A DNA stretch of 64,000 bases from Bradyrhizobium sp. RP6 (GTDB lineage Bacteria > Pseudomonadota > Alphaproteobacteria > Rhizobiales > Xanthobacteraceae): contig NZ_RQIT01000014.1 of NCBI RefSeq assembly GCF_003837805.1, positions 1-64,000 of the forward strand. The letters are read 5' to 3'. Position 1 is the stretch's first letter. Every line of letters begins with the position of its first letter. Made by a program: the position numbers and the translations under genes. Below the pieces are notes generated by a model that saw nothing but the letters and a program-made list of their open reading frames with translations, made no database searches and was not told the origin of the DNA. Shown piece by piece: positions 1-8,270 of the stretch.

Positions 1-49
1 CGGCTGCTGCCGCCCCCAACGCCAGGATCCATTTCGAAACGGTTCGCAT
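1..49 (-). CDS. 5' end of a secreted protein (partial)
   Basis: An ATG at 49-47 on the minus strand opens a frame that runs off the left edge. The 16 visible residues start M-R-T-V-S-K-W and continue with a hydrophobic Ala/Leu stretch, the n- and h-regions of a Sec signal peptide. A GGAG Shine-Dalgarno lies eight bases upstream of the ATG. The mature protein is outside the window, so its function cannot be stated. Confidence 0.55.
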   Translation of the reverse strand, partial: MRTVSKWILALGAAAA

Positions 50-214
50 CGTGCCCACTCCGCTGCTCCGGCGCCGACCGGCGCCCCCAACCCGACCGCC
101 TCAAATGTTTCATGGTTCAAACAATCAGGCAAGCCATGCAAGCCGGGTGGTTTTGACGTCAGATGCGCAATGTATGGTAAAGCGGCGCCACAATGCGACC
201 GAAGGAGGCAACCT

Positions 215-1132
215 ATGGCTGACGAGAGCAAGGCAAACCCGCAATGCACCGAAAGGCTCGGTTATCTCGGCCTTGGACTCATGGGTACGCCGATGACCCT
301 ACGCCTGCTCAAGGCCGGCTATCAGGTCGCTGTCTGGAACCGCTCGGAGAGCAAGGTGGCGCCGCTCGCCGAGGCCGGCGCCAAGCCCGCGGTCACGCCT
401 CGTGATCTCCTGGTGAACTCGGATATCGTCTTCATGTGCGTGACCGATGCGGCGGCGGTCGAGGAAGTGATCTTCGGTCCCGAAGGTCTGGCAGCGGCGC
501 CCGGCGCAGGCAAGCTTGTCGTCGACTTCTCGTCGATACATCCCGACGCGGCGCGCGATCTCGCAACGCGACTGAAAGACGCGAACGGTGCAGGCTGGAT
601 CGATGCGCCGGTGTCTGGCGGCACGAAGGGCGCCGAGGAAGGCACGCTCGCCATCATGGCGGGCGGAGAAGCTGGCGACATCGAGAGGGTGCGGCCCTAT
701 GTGCTGGCCATGGCGCGCAGGTTCACGCATATGGGCCCGGTCGGCGCCGGCCAGACCACAAAGCTGTGTAACCAGGTGATCGTCGGATGCGCGATGGCCG
801 TCCTCGCGGAAGCAACGCGCCTTGCCGTGAACGCCGGAATTGACGCCAACCGGTTGCCCGAAGCGCTCGCCGGCGGCTTTGCGGATTCCATTCCGCTTCA
901 GCTGTTCGTGCCGCGGATGGTCCAGGGCATTCACAGCCCGCCGCTCGGTCACATCGCCACGATGCTCAAGGACCTCGATACGGTCGCCGATGTGGCGCAG
1001 GCGACGTCGACGCCGGTGCCAATGGCCTCGCTTGCCGGACAACTTTTCAGGCTGGCGAAGGCCGCGCGAGGTGCGGAAGCGGACGCGCTGGAGATCTACA
1101 AGCTTTCAGCTCCAGAGCGCCAGACCGTCTAG
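215..1132 (+). CDS. NAD(P)-dependent 3-hydroxyisobutyrate dehydrogenase-family protein
   Basis: A 305-residue beta-hydroxyacid dehydrogenase. The N-terminal Rossmann motif GLGLMG is at residues 19-24, the substrate-binding DAPVSGG begins at 130, and GAGQTTKLCNQ carries the catalytic Lys at 183. Members oxidise small beta-hydroxy acids (3-hydroxyisobutyrate, tartronate semialdehyde, glyoxylate-type substrates) with NAD(P)+ in the cytoplasm; the substrate here cannot be told. I chose the ATG at 215 because GGAGG sits just upstream; the same frame is open from 170. It converges on the flavin reductase gene 16 bases downstream. Confidence 0.88.
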   Translation: MADESKANPQCTERLGYLGLGLMGTPMTLRLLKAGYQVAVWNRSESKVAPLAEAGAKPAVTPRDLLVNSDIVFMCVTDAAAVEEVIFGPEGLAAAPGAGKLVVDFSSIHPDAARDLATRLKDANGAGWIDAPVSGGTKGAEEGTLAIMAGGEAGDIERVRPYVLAMARRFTHMGPVGAGQTTKLCNQVIVGCAMAVLAEATRLAVNAGIDANRLPEALAGGFADSIPLQLFVPRMVQGIHSPPLGHIATMLKDLDTVADVAQATSTPVPMASLAGQLFRLAKAARGAEADALEIYKLSAPERQTV

Positions 1133-1148
1133 GGCGACCTGACGCGCG

Positions 1149-1712
1149 CTACGGCGTCTTCTTGCGTCCATCGTCGGTCATGAAGCGGCCGAACGCCCCT
1201 CGCGCGAAGAGCAGCGGCTCCCTCGCATTGTAGGTGTAGGCCTCGACCGCACCGAGAAAGATCACGTGGTCGCCGCCATAGTAGCGATTCACGGAGCGGC
1301 ACTGAAAGTTGGCGACGCTCTCGGCGAGCACCGGCGCATTGCCGAGGCCGGGGGTCCAGTCCACGCCCGCGAACTTGTCGTCCGACGATTTTGCGAACTT
1401 GTTCGCAAGCGCCTGCTGCGAAGCGCCAAGGACGTTGACGGTGAAATGGCTGGCGTTCTGAAAGATGGTCAGACTCGAGGAATAGACGACCAGGCTCCAT
1501 AGAACCAGCGGTGGATTCAGCGAGACCGACGCGAACGAATTGCATGTCAGTCCGTAGGGCTTGCCGTCAGGCGCTGCCGCCGTGATGATCGTCACGCCCG
1601 TAGCATAGGTACCGAGCGCGTTGCGAAAGTCGCGAGGATCGATCTGCGAGTTGTCGCTCGCGAACTCGTTGGCGGGATCGGGAGCGCGGGGCTGCTTCGG
1701 CAGATCATTCAT
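1149..1712 (-). CDS. Flavin reductase-family protein (FMN-binding split barrel)
   Basis: A 187-residue flavin reductase. The N-terminal third has the family pattern N-A-L-G-x-Y-A-T-G-V-T-I-I-T-A, followed by G-L-T-C-N-S-F-A-S-V-S-L-N-P-P-L-V, where the flavin binds. It would reduce FMN or FAD with NAD(P)H and pass it to a monooxygenase. The gene directly upstream on the same strand (1722-2927, nine-base gap) is an acyl-CoA-dehydrogenase-fold protein of the type using reduced flavin, so the two probably form a two-component monooxygenase. The operon order is oxygenase then reductase. Confidence 0.88.
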   Translation of the reverse strand: MNDLPKQPRAPDPANEFASDNSQIDPRDFRNALGTYATGVTIITAAAPDGKPYGLTCNSFASVSLNPPLVLWSLVVYSSSLTIFQNASHFTVNVLGASQQALANKFAKSSDDKFAGVDWTPGLGNAPVLAESVANFQCRSVNRYYGGDHVIFLGAVEAYTYNAREPLLFARGAFGRFMTDDGRKKTP

Positions 1713-1721
1713 CGGCCGACC

Positions 1722-2927
1722 TCACAGCGTGAGATTCTCGGACGGCAGGCCGAGCGCCACCCGTCCATAGTTGGTCCCGGCTGCATCGAAGTTGAACGCG
1801 AGATGCGAGTTGATCGCGTGCGCATCGCGGAACTGCCGCTGCAACACGCCGCTCGTGAACAGACCGCGCGCACCGCTTGCGGCAAACAGCATCGAGACCG
1901 CGTCCGTGCACAAGTTTACTGAGAAAGATCCGTCGCGCCGATATCTGGTCTTGGTCGCCATGTCAGGAACCCGGGCGCACCGTGCGTCCTCCATGGCATC
2001 GAGGCAGGCCGAACGCATGATCAGGCGGGCGGCGTCGATCTTCGCCGAGGCCTCCGCGATTTTGATCTGAGTGCTTTGAAAATCGCTCAGCTTGGCGCGG
2101 TTGTAGGTTGAAATACGATGACGCGCGACCTCTGTGTAATCATCGAGGCACGCTTGCGCATTCCCCAGCGCGACACCGGAGAGGACGTAAGGGAACAGCG
2201 AGAACACGGGGAGCGCATACAACGGATTCGGATTGACCTCGCTTCCGGGTGTCGGGCCACCAGCAAGCTCACCGACGGCGACCGTCATATGGTCGGCCAC
2301 GAAGGCGTCCCTGACTTCCACGTCGCACGAGCCGGTCCCGCGCAATCCTGCGACATTCCAGGTGTCCAGCACCTTGTAATCGCCTTTCGGCAGCAAAAAG
2401 ATTCGATACTCGATGCCGTCCGCCTCGTCGTCGGAGTAGACCACGCTTGCAAGCATATTCCATTCGCAGGAAGCAACGCCCGAGGAGAATGGCCAGCTGC
2501 CGTGCAGCCGGTATCCGCCCTCGACCCGCGTGGCGCGTCCGGCGGGAAAAATGAACGAGGATGCGATCAGCGCGTCCGGATCATGGCCCCAGACCAGATC
2601 CTGTGCCCTTTGCTCGAACATGCCGAGCATCCAGTGATGGCTCGCCAGATTGGCAAGATTCCAGGCTACCGACGCATCCGCCTGCCCGAGCAGCTCGGCG
2701 CAATCGACCAGGGCGACATAGTCGAGCTCAGCGCCGCCGATCCGGGCCGGTTGGAGCATCCGGAACAGGCCGGCGTCATGGAGATCCTTTTCGGTCTCCG
2801 GCGGAAGACGCCGCAGTTCCTCCGTCCGCGCGGCGCGCTCGCGTAGTCGCGGCAGGAGCGTCCGAGCCTTCGCAATCATGGCCGCATAGACCTCTCCGCC
2901 GTCTTGCTGTCCGGCGGACTGAGTCAT
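1722..2927 (-). CDS. Acyl-CoA dehydrogenase-fold flavin-dependent monooxygenase (HpaB/DszC-like)
   Basis: About 401 residues with the acyl-CoA dehydrogenase layout: a helical N-terminal half (LPRLRERAARTEELRRLP), a central beta domain beginning near GYRLHGSWPFSSGVASCEW, and a C-terminal helical bundle. It resembles class D flavin monooxygenases (DszC, HsaA, HpaB-like), which hydroxylate with reduced flavin from a partner reductase. The reductase gene is next in the operon. Start at 2927 (M-T-Q-S) is favoured over 2951 by AGGAG six bases upstream. Substrate unknown; the CoA-transferase gene upstream hints at an aromatic or acyl-CoA pathway (inference). Confidence 0.82.
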   Translation of the reverse strand: MTQSAGQQDGGEVYAAMIAKARTLLPRLRERAARTEELRRLPPETEKDLHDAGLFRMLQPARIGGAELDYVALVDCAELLGQADASVAWNLANLASHHWMLGMFEQRAQDLVWGHDPDALIASSFIFPAGRATRVEGGYRLHGSWPFSSGVASCEWNMLASVVYSDDEADGIEYRIFLLPKGDYKVLDTWNVAGLRGTGSCDVEVRDAFVADHMTVAVGELAGGPTPGSEVNPNPLYALPVFSLFPYVLSGVALGNAQACLDDYTEVARHRISTYNRAKLSDFQSTQIKIAEASAKIDAARLIMRSACLDAMEDARCARVPDMATKTRYRRDGSFSVNLCTDAVSMLFAASGARGLFTSGVLQRQFRDAHAINSHLAFNFDAAGTNYGRVALGLPSENLTL

Positions 2928-3017
2928 GCGCGGCTCCTGACGGAACGCCATTCGTGTCCCTCGCTTTCACGCATTTATGCGGCGAGACCTTCGCTAAATC
3001 AAGCCAAGGCAATGTCC

Positions 3018-4286
3018 TCAAGCTGGCGTCGGAGGCTTGGTCGAGCCAAAGGCACCCTTCTCGGCAAATTGGGTGATGCGACGTTCGTCGTAACCGAGCG
3101 TATCATGCAGGACCTGCTTCGTATGCTGGCCCAATAGAGGCGCCGCAACGGGATCGATCGCGCCGGTCAGGCTCATGGTAATCGGTGGCTCGATGTTGGG
3201 CACCCATTCCGCCGTCGGATGCGGAATCCGGTTCAAGCGACGGCGCTCGCGAGCCTCGGGCGCATTGAACCCCTCCTCGACCGTGCGGAGATAGCCGACG
3301 GGTATATTGGCCAGCTTCATCTTCGCCATCCAGTTCTCGAGAGTATCGCTAGCAAAGACCTCTGCAATCGCTACCCGCAACAGCTCCTTGTTCTCCGAAC
3401 GGGCTTTGCGCGTGGCAAACTGCGGATCGGTGATGAGATCGGGCCGATTCAGCACCTCGACCACGAGCCGGCGGTAGAGCCGGTCGTTGGCGCAGGCCAT
3501 GTAGAGCGGTCCGTCAGAGGCCTCATAGACCCCGACCGTGGGTGACCCGCTGGGCGAATTGCCGAACCGGCCGGGGTTTTCGCCGTTGATAAGATAGGCC
3601 ATGCCGTAGAAACCGGTCATCCCCATCGCAATGTCGAACAGGGCGACTTCGACATGTTGCCCGCGGCCGAGCCGGTCGCGCGCCAGCAGCGCCAGCAGGA
3701 TGGCATTGCAGGCGGACATCCCCGTCGCCATGTCCACGATGGGCGGGCCGGTACGGACCGCCGGGCCGTCGGCAAATCCGTTGAGCGACATGAAACCGCT
3801 TTCCGCCTGCGTGATGGGGTCGAAGCCGGGACGCGAGGCAAACGGTCCGCTGCGTCCGTAAGCGGAGATCGAGCAATAGACCAGCCGCGGATTGAGCGGC
3901 GCGACCGACTCATAGTCGAGCCGGAACTTCTTCATCACCCCGCTCGAAAAATTCTCCACGACCACATCCGCCTTGCGGATCAGATCCAGCGCGATCTCTC
4001 GAGCCTCCGGCACGGTAAGGTCGAGCGCAATGCCGCGCTTGTTGCGGTTCAGGCTGAGATAGGCGGCGCTTTCGCCGCCAATCTCGGCATGCTCATAGGC
4101 CCGCGTATCGTCGCCGCCGTCGGGATTCTCGATCTTGATGACGTGCGCTCCATAATCGGCGAGCGTCTGGGTGCAGGCCGGGCCGGCGACCACGCGCGTG
4201 AAATCGACGACCAGCAGACCATCGAGCGCAGCCGGCCCTCTCGTCCCTCGCGACGAACGCACCGGCAATTGAGGCTTGGTGGGCAT
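3018..4286 (-). CDS. CaiB/BaiF (class III) CoA transferase
   Basis: A 422-residue family III CoA transferase. The N-terminal motif LLVVDFTRVVAGPACTQTLA, KIENPDGGDDTRAYE near residues 50-65, and PPIVDMATG with the presumed catalytic Asp near 185 match CaiB, formyl-CoA transferase and succinyl-CoA:L-malate transferase. It would move CoA between carboxylic acids in the cytoplasm through an enzyme-aspartyl-CoA anhydride. A strong GGGGAG precedes the ATG. It reads in the same direction as the monooxygenase pair, 90 bases upstream of it, so they may be co-transcribed. The specific acids are not deducible. Confidence 0.9.
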   Translation of the reverse strand: MPTKPQLPVRSSRGTRGPAALDGLLVVDFTRVVAGPACTQTLADYGAHVIKIENPDGGDDTRAYEHAEIGGESAAYLSLNRNKRGIALDLTVPEAREIALDLIRKADVVVENFSSGVMKKFRLDYESVAPLNPRLVYCSISAYGRSGPFASRPGFDPITQAESGFMSLNGFADGPAVRTGPPIVDMATGMSACNAILLALLARDRLGRGQHVEVALFDIAMGMTGFYGMAYLINGENPGRFGNSPSGSPTVGVYEASDGPLYMACANDRLYRRLVVEVLNRPDLITDPQFATRKARSENKELLRVAIAEVFASDTLENWMAKMKLANIPVGYLRTVEEGFNAPEARERRRLNRIPHPTAEWVPNIEPPITMSLTGAIDPVAAPLLGQHTKQVLHDTLGYDERRITQFAEKGAFGSTKPPTPA

Positions 4287-4400
4287 CGATAGCGCTCCCC
4301 TTATATCGGCTTATGGCCGCCGAATTTCCAGCAAGAGCAAACTTAAAGCCCGGCGCCGCCGACTTCGCAAGTGCCTCACCCGCATTGCCTGAATACGCAA

Positions 4401-4434
4401 AAGGGCCCGGCAGCCATCAGGCTGTCGGGCCCTT
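4401..4434 (-). terminator. Strong hairpin, probable terminator of the GNAT gene
   Basis: A 15-bp stem with one G-T wobble: AAGGGCCCGGCAGCC at 4401-4415, loop ATCA, complementary arm at 4420-4434. On the minus strand the stem is followed by TTTTGCG, giving a modest U tract. It lies about 90 bases downstream of the acetyltransferase stop. Confidence 0.65.
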
Positions 4435-4524
4435 CGACATTCCAGGCATTGGGCTGCGCGAGGTCTCGCGCCGCTTGTTCGACGCTGCCATGTTCCGCAT
4501 CACGGGAAACCCCGTTCCATTCTC

Positions 4525-4953
4525 TCAGCGGAGCCACTTTCGCCAGTAAAGCGTATGCGACCAAGCCCAGGGCAATTCGGGTTCATAGAGCCGATAGCCC
4601 GCCTGGATGAAATTATTGGCAGATATCGGATTGTCCGTCGTATCGGAAACGATGCTCTGCCATCCCACACGCCGTCCCTGCGCCTCGACGACGCGCATAA
4701 GCCTGCGCTGAAGGCCGCGCCCCCAATGCCGCTGCAAGACCCCGACCCTGGAGAAATAGCCGCCATTTCGAACGTGCGTCGACGGTGCAACGCCAGCGAA
4801 GGCGACCGCGTCATCACCGTGATAAGCCAGCCACCACGCGCCACGGTCGAACTTGGGCATAGCCGCGGCATCGAAGAACGTGAGCTGATGCAGATCGGCT
4901 AAGGTGTCGGCAACGTCATCATCGGACGCATCGACGATACGAATTCTGTACAT
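4525..4953 (-). CDS. GNAT-family N-acetyltransferase
   Basis: A 142-residue protein with the GNAT core: beta strands around AWWLAYHGDDAVAFAGVA, the acetyl-CoA pyrophosphate-binding segment VLQRHWGRGLQRRLM (R/QxxGxG/A type) near residues 75-90, and a C-terminal AGYRLYEPELPW strand. It transfers an acetyl group from acetyl-CoA to an unknown amine. The ribosome-binding site is weak. It lies between the prophage scraps and the metabolic genes and is followed by a terminator hairpin. Confidence 0.75.
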   Translation of the reverse strand: MYRIRIVDASDDDVADTLADLHQLTFFDAAAMPKFDRGAWWLAYHGDDAVAFAGVAPSTHVRNGGYFSRVGVLQRHWGRGLQRRLMRVVEAQGRRVGWQSIVSDTTDNPISANNFIQAGYRLYEPELPWAWSHTLYWRKWLR

Positions 4954-5019
4954 CGGAGTGGCTCATTGCGGCAAAGACCTGAATCGGGCGCGCAGCGACG
5001 TCACCGCCGCCGTGAAGGC

Positions 5020-5346
5020 TCACTTGCCCAGCACGACCTTGACACCGAGCCAGACGGCCCCCATGAGACCCGTGGCAATCTTGTCGCTGAACAGCTTGAA
5101 GCCGTGCCCGAGGCGAAGGCTTGCGATCTTGCCTTCGATCAGACGCTTGGACGATTGCGCCAACGTGCGCTGCGCCTCGCGAATGCAGACCGCGAGCGTG
5201 CCGCGCTCGGCCTGGCAGGTCTCGACCAGGAGCTCGCCGAAGAAATGCGATTTTCCCGAGCCGCGTCCGCCATAAACACCCTTGTAGCGCGCAGGCTTCA
5301 GCAGCGGCTCGAAGATTTTTGCGGTCGGAATTTTCAGGATGGACAA
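5020..5346 (-). pseudogene. Truncated phage terminase large subunit
   Basis: The frame starts at a TTG and encodes 108 residues. Residues 1 to about 85 resemble the N-terminus of PBSX-type terminase large subunits: a LKPARYKGVYGGRGSGKSHF segment with the Walker A P-loop GGRGSGKS, then IREAQRTLAQSSKRLIE. Homology stops near residue 85-90 and the frame ends in an unrelated hydrophobic tail. Full-length terminases are over 400 residues and need the Walker B and nuclease domains, which are absent, so this is a prophage remnant. It lies downstream of an M23 peptidase on the same strand. Confidence 0.7.
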
Positions 5347-5364
5347 TGGCTGCGCTCGCTCGCC

Positions 5365-5613
5365 TCAGGGCAGGCCAGTGCGCCTGCGCCACATCGCGGA
5401 CCAGTCTTCGTTGTCCGGGGTGTCGGATTGTCGCTGCGGCACTTGATTGAAGCCAGCAAAGACACCGCCTCCGGAAGGAGACGGCCATTTTCCGTACCGT
5501 CCTTCGAAGCCGGATTGTGGCGAAGACGGAAACGAAGCATCAGGCGGAATAGCGGGTACCGGTACGGGATCATTCGAGTTGAACGCGGATCGATCCGACT
5601 TTCCGGCAGGCAT
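5365..5613 (-). CDS. Small hypothetical protein downstream of M23 peptidase
   Basis: An 82-residue Pro/Ser-rich protein (M-P-A-G-K-S-D-R... ending W-R-R-R-T-G-L-P). No family recognised. The ATG at 5613 follows the M23 peptidase stop by six bases and has GAGG just upstream, suggesting translational coupling; an earlier ATG at 5631 would overlap the peptidase gene. It ends 18 bases before the terminase remnant. Probably a leftover prophage or adjacent accessory gene. Confidence 0.45.
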   Translation of the reverse strand: MPAGKSDRSAFNSNDPVPVPAIPPDASFPSSPQSGFEGRYGKWPSPSGGGVFAGFNQVPQRQSDTPDNEDWSAMWRRRTGLP

Positions 5614-5618
5614 CCGCC

Positions 5619-6179
5619 TCAAAATCCGCATATCTTCAGGTCGGGTCGCAGGGATGAGAGCGCGTCTTGAAGATATCGTTGATGCTCCGGAACGTAAACG
5701 GGCGGGCTCGGGGCCGGCAGTTCGCGTTGATCCCAATATTCCTGTGGGTTCAGACGCCGCCCGGCGGCATCGATCAATTGATAATGAAGATGATGATCAC
5801 CACTCTCCACGTATTTCTCGCGCACTCCCATGTTGCCCATCGTACCGACCATCTGCCCAGCGACAACCCGATCGCCGATGCTGACATATTGCCTGTGTGT
5901 GTGCAGCAGTTCGTGTGAGACGCCATCGGCGTCCCTGATCGCTATTCGACCTGCAGATCCTTCGCCGGCATTCGTCACGATGCCATCGACTGGAGACCGC
6001 AAGGCGGGATGCCTCAGATTGACCCTCTGTTGTCCGTTTGGACCGACGTTATAGTTCGCATCCACGCCACGATGTAGCGATGTGCCGACGTTCCGGATCG
6101 CACCATATGGGCTGGAGGTGTGCGGCTGAAAACCATCGGTCGGCGGCAACATTCGACGTAGCGCGTCTTCCCAGGACAT
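5619..6179 (-). CDS. M23-family metallopeptidase (LysM-less, phage-type)
   Basis: About 186 residues with the M23 zinc ligands: H-R-G-V-D (HxxxD) in the first half and the H-L-H triad within SGDHHLHYQL in the second, with G-x-M-G-x-x-G-N-M-G between. M23 enzymes cleave peptidoglycan cross-bridges or glycyl bonds. No signal peptide is seen from the chosen start, as expected if it is a phage lysis or tail enzyme. The start at 6179 (M-S-W-E-D) has GGAG six bases upstream, better than the farther in-frame start at 6296. It heads the remnant operon running into 5613 and 5346. Confidence 0.78.
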   Translation of the reverse strand: MSWEDALRRMLPPTDGFQPHTSSPYGAIRNVGTSLHRGVDANYNVGPNGQQRVNLRHPALRSPVDGIVTNAGEGSAGRIAIRDADGVSHELLHTHRQYVSIGDRVVAGQMVGTMGNMGVREKYVESGDHHLHYQLIDAAGRRLNPQEYWDQRELPAPSPPVYVPEHQRYLQDALSSLRPDLKICGF

Positions 6180-6317
6180 ACAGATCTCCGCGTGATCGAA
6201 TTGATTGTGGCTGAACAGGGCTACGTAAGCAGCCACTCGTCCAACCTGTGGTTGGCCACTATTCTTAGTTGATACCCTGGTACAGATCAGCACCAAATTC
6301 TCTGGAGGATCGGCTTC

Positions 6318-6794
6318 GTGAAACGGAATCGGATGAAGCGCATCACCTTAGTGTCGACGCTTGCCGTGCTTTCGTTGCCATGCGTCGGCCTGTCTCTCCA
6401 CGCGCAAGAAGGCCCCAAGAGCACCGCCGGCAAATGGCGCCCAAAGAACGGCACCTATGCACAGCCCGGCTCCAGCTTCGATGCGAGATGCGGAGAGTAT
6501 GGCGACGCACAGATCGATTGGAGCTCCAACTTCATCTCGGGTGGCGAAGAGGGCTGCAAGATCACCAAGCTATCGGATACCGCTCCCGGCAGCATCAAGC
6601 TCGACGTCGTGTGCCATTCTGCCGAGAGAGGAGAACGTTCCTACAAAGAGGTCTTTCTCCTGAAGAAAATCGACGAGAAGACGATCTTTGTGCGCGAGAC
6701 CCAAGACGGCAAATTTAGGCGCCCCGGAGGCCCCATGGCCTATTGTCCGGACGAGATGCAACGGACGTATAGCGACTCCAAGAAGAAGAGCTGA
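6318..6794 (+). CDS. Secreted hypothetical protein
   Basis: A 158-residue protein beginning at a GTG with GGAGG nine bases upstream. Residues 1-30 form a signal peptide (Lys/Arg n-region, VSTLAVLSLPCVGLSL, cleavage after H-A-Q). The mature part holds four Cys (RCGEYGD, EGCKITK, VVCHSAE, AYCPDE), which could form two disulfides in the periplasm. No family is recognised. It is the only plus-strand gene within the minus-strand prophage scraps. Confidence 0.7.
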   Translation: MKRNRMKRITLVSTLAVLSLPCVGLSLHAQEGPKSTAGKWRPKNGTYAQPGSSFDARCGEYGDAQIDWSSNFISGGEEGCKITKLSDTAPGSIKLDVVCHSAERGERSYKEVFLLKKIDEKTIFVRETQDGKFRRPGGPMAYCPDEMQRTYSDSKKKS

Positions 6795-6804
6795 CGTGGT
6801 CATG

Positions 6805-6942
6805 TCATAGCTCTTGAGCCAAAGCGCCAGCGATCGCTTCGGCGGGTACTCCGTACCTCGCCGCCGCAGCGGCGATCGGAGACGTCATCTTTCTCACCAG
6901 AGTTAGATTGTCCTTGCTATATGACGGGGGCTTGGTGGGCAT
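6805..6942 (-). CDS. 45-residue hypothetical protein in prophage region
   Basis: ATG at 6942-6940 with AGGGA six bases upstream, stop TGA at 6807-6805. The protein starts M-P-T-K-P-P-S-Y and ends with an Ala-rich segment, PIAAAAARYGVPAEAIAGAL, that resembles the first helices of phage-type lytic transglycosylase or muramidase domains. It may be the stump of such a protein. It reads in the same direction as the other prophage-region genes. Confidence 0.4.
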   Translation of the reverse strand: MPTKPPSYSKDNLTLVRKMTSPIAAAAARYGVPAEAIAGALAQEL

Positions 6943-6995
6943 GATGGTCCCTTGATCTCTTGTCAGACGTGCGGCTTAACTCGGATGGGAGGCCC

Positions 6996-7304
6996 CTACG
7001 AAAGGGCCAGGATGAGCCCGGAAATTCCAAGCCAGTCGAGGATAACGCAAGCCAGGACTACCGTGCTCCATAAGCCGAACCGGGTTACGCGCCTGATGCA
7101 AGCAAGTATCGTAACGAGGACGAAAACGGGCGGCGAAAAGACAACGACCTGATAGAGAACAATCCATCGGGCAAACTGATGCGGAGGCGGCCAAAGGACC
7201 GTTGCTATTCCAGCCACCAACGTCGAAAGAGCGAAGACAATGCCAAACGACAGGACGAGCCCATAAGTCGCTGAAGACGAAGAAAGTATGTTGGAAGCAC
7301 GCAT
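6996..7304 (-). CDS. Small hypothetical membrane protein
   Basis: A 102-residue hydrophobic protein with about three membrane segments: TYGLVLSFGIVFALSTLVAG, WIVLYQVVVFSPPVFVLVTI, and VVLACVILDWLGISGLILAL near the C-terminus. No conserved family is recognised. The start at 7304 has only a poor ribosome-binding site. It lies within the prophage and IS scrap region and could be a phage-borne gene. Confidence 0.5.
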   Translation of the reverse strand: MRASNILSSSSATYGLVLSFGIVFALSTLVAGIATVLWPPPHQFARWIVLYQVVVFSPPVFVLVTILACIRRVTRFGLWSTVVLACVILDWLGISGLILALS

Positions 7305-7361
7305 GCGATAGATGCGACCGTCGAGAAATTATTGATCACTGGGATCGCCTCCACGAGTTGC

Positions 7362-7586
7362 TCAGTGTCCATGACTGCGCTCCGCGGGCTGATTGTGAGA
7401 AGCACAGATGCCATCCGAGCAGGGGTAGATAATGATCCTGCCGGCGCTCCAACCGGCGCTCGGCACATCCACCAGGCCATTGATCACCTCGCGCACGTCG
7501 ATCGTGCGCTTGTTGCCGCCGTCCTTGGTCGGCGCAATCGGCCTCTCCCCCAGCACCCGTTCCTCGTCTGTCGAATAGTCCGACAA
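7362..7586 (-). pseudogene. IS5-family transposase N-terminal remnant
   Basis: The minus-strand frame encodes 74 residues; GGNKRTIDVREVINGLVDV near the middle matches the N-terminal domain of IS5/IS1031-type transposases, where GG(N/R)xR(T)xDxREVxNxxxYVLxTGCQW is diagnostic. After about residue 50 the homology is lost (V-P-S-A-G-W instead of the expected TGCQW run) and the DDE domain is missing. It marks a past insertion next to the phage remnants. Confidence 0.6.
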
Positions 7587-7848
7587 CGCATGCAGCTACG
7601 ATCGCGGTGGCCCCGGTTCTCCCTCGTCGACATTGCCCCCTCCTGAAAAGTCGGACGGCCTCATTGAATCCGAAAGGATTTCAACAATTCAAGGTCGTGG
7701 ATGTGCAGAATTTCATGAAAGAGCCGTTCTTGCAGCGACCATGCGCTGTGCCCAAGCCGGGCCGGCAAGTAGATCAGGAATTGGCCGAAGGCACCAAACG
7801 AAAAACCCGCGCCGGATTGCATCCGCGCGGGCAACACCAACTTCTGTC

Positions 7849-7887
7849 GATGATGCCATTCTGCCAGTGTTTTGCCCGACGGGTCAA
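7849..7887 (+). repeat. 39-bp module, copy 1
   Basis: First of eight copies beginning GATGATG, with the invariant core GTTTTGCCCGAC and ending TCAA. It is preceded at about 7806-7831 by a GC hairpin (CCCGCGC/GCGCGGG). The TCA at 7884-7886 also supplies the stop codon of the minus-strand gene at 7884-8270, so the module invades that gene's 3' end. Confidence 0.85.
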
Positions 7888-8270
7888 CGCTCAATCGAGG
7901 CGCGATTGCAGATCGGCATCTTCGCTGTCTCGAGCGTCGTGACGGCATCACCGCCACTCGAGCTCGGCGGATGCACGATGATGCGCTCGATCCGGTGAAT
8001 CAATTCCAGCATGCCGTCCTGGCCGTTCTCGACCGGCTGTGCGGCCTTGCCCCAGCCGCGATCGAGGATGGCGTTGGCCGCCGAGACGCGTGCCGCTGGC
8101 GTCACATCCTCGCTGCGCATGATTCCGACGAGCACTCTGATGGCCGTTCGGGTGTGGCTGCGTGCGAGCGAGCGGATCTCGGTCAAGGCGCGCGCCCGCG
8201 ACGTCTTCCCGCGCGCGGGCAACCGGACCGGCGTAGGCTCAAGCTCACCTTCGATGATGTCCTCGCTCAC
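7884..8270 (-). CDS. Hypothetical protein, phage packaging-region type
   Basis: 128 residues from a GTG at 8270, which has GGGAG eight bases upstream and overlaps the stop of the micro-gene at 8267-8338. The centre is helical (ALTEIRSLARSHTRTAIRVL, then PAARVSAANAILDRGWGKA), a HEAT-like pattern I associate with proteins encoded just before phage terminase genes in rhizobia. Function unproven; a terminase small-subunit-like role is possible. Its stop codon lies inside the 39-bp module, so its C-terminus may be non-native. Confidence 0.6.
   Translation of the reverse strand: MSEDIIEGELEPTPVRLPARGKTSRARALTEIRSLARSHTRTAIRVLVGIMRSEDVTPAARVSAANAILDRGWGKAAQPVENGQDGMLELIHRIERIIVHPPSSSGGDAVTTLETAKMPICNRASIER

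Noticed and set aside
299-1042. Long minus-strand open frame over the dehydrogenase gene
   Set aside because: It is the antisense shadow of a clear 3-hydroxyisobutyrate dehydrogenase gene and has no family motifs.
7205-7480. 91-codon minus-strand frame
   Set aside because: Overlaps the membrane gene and the IS remnant in a different frame; no start context and no recognisable features.
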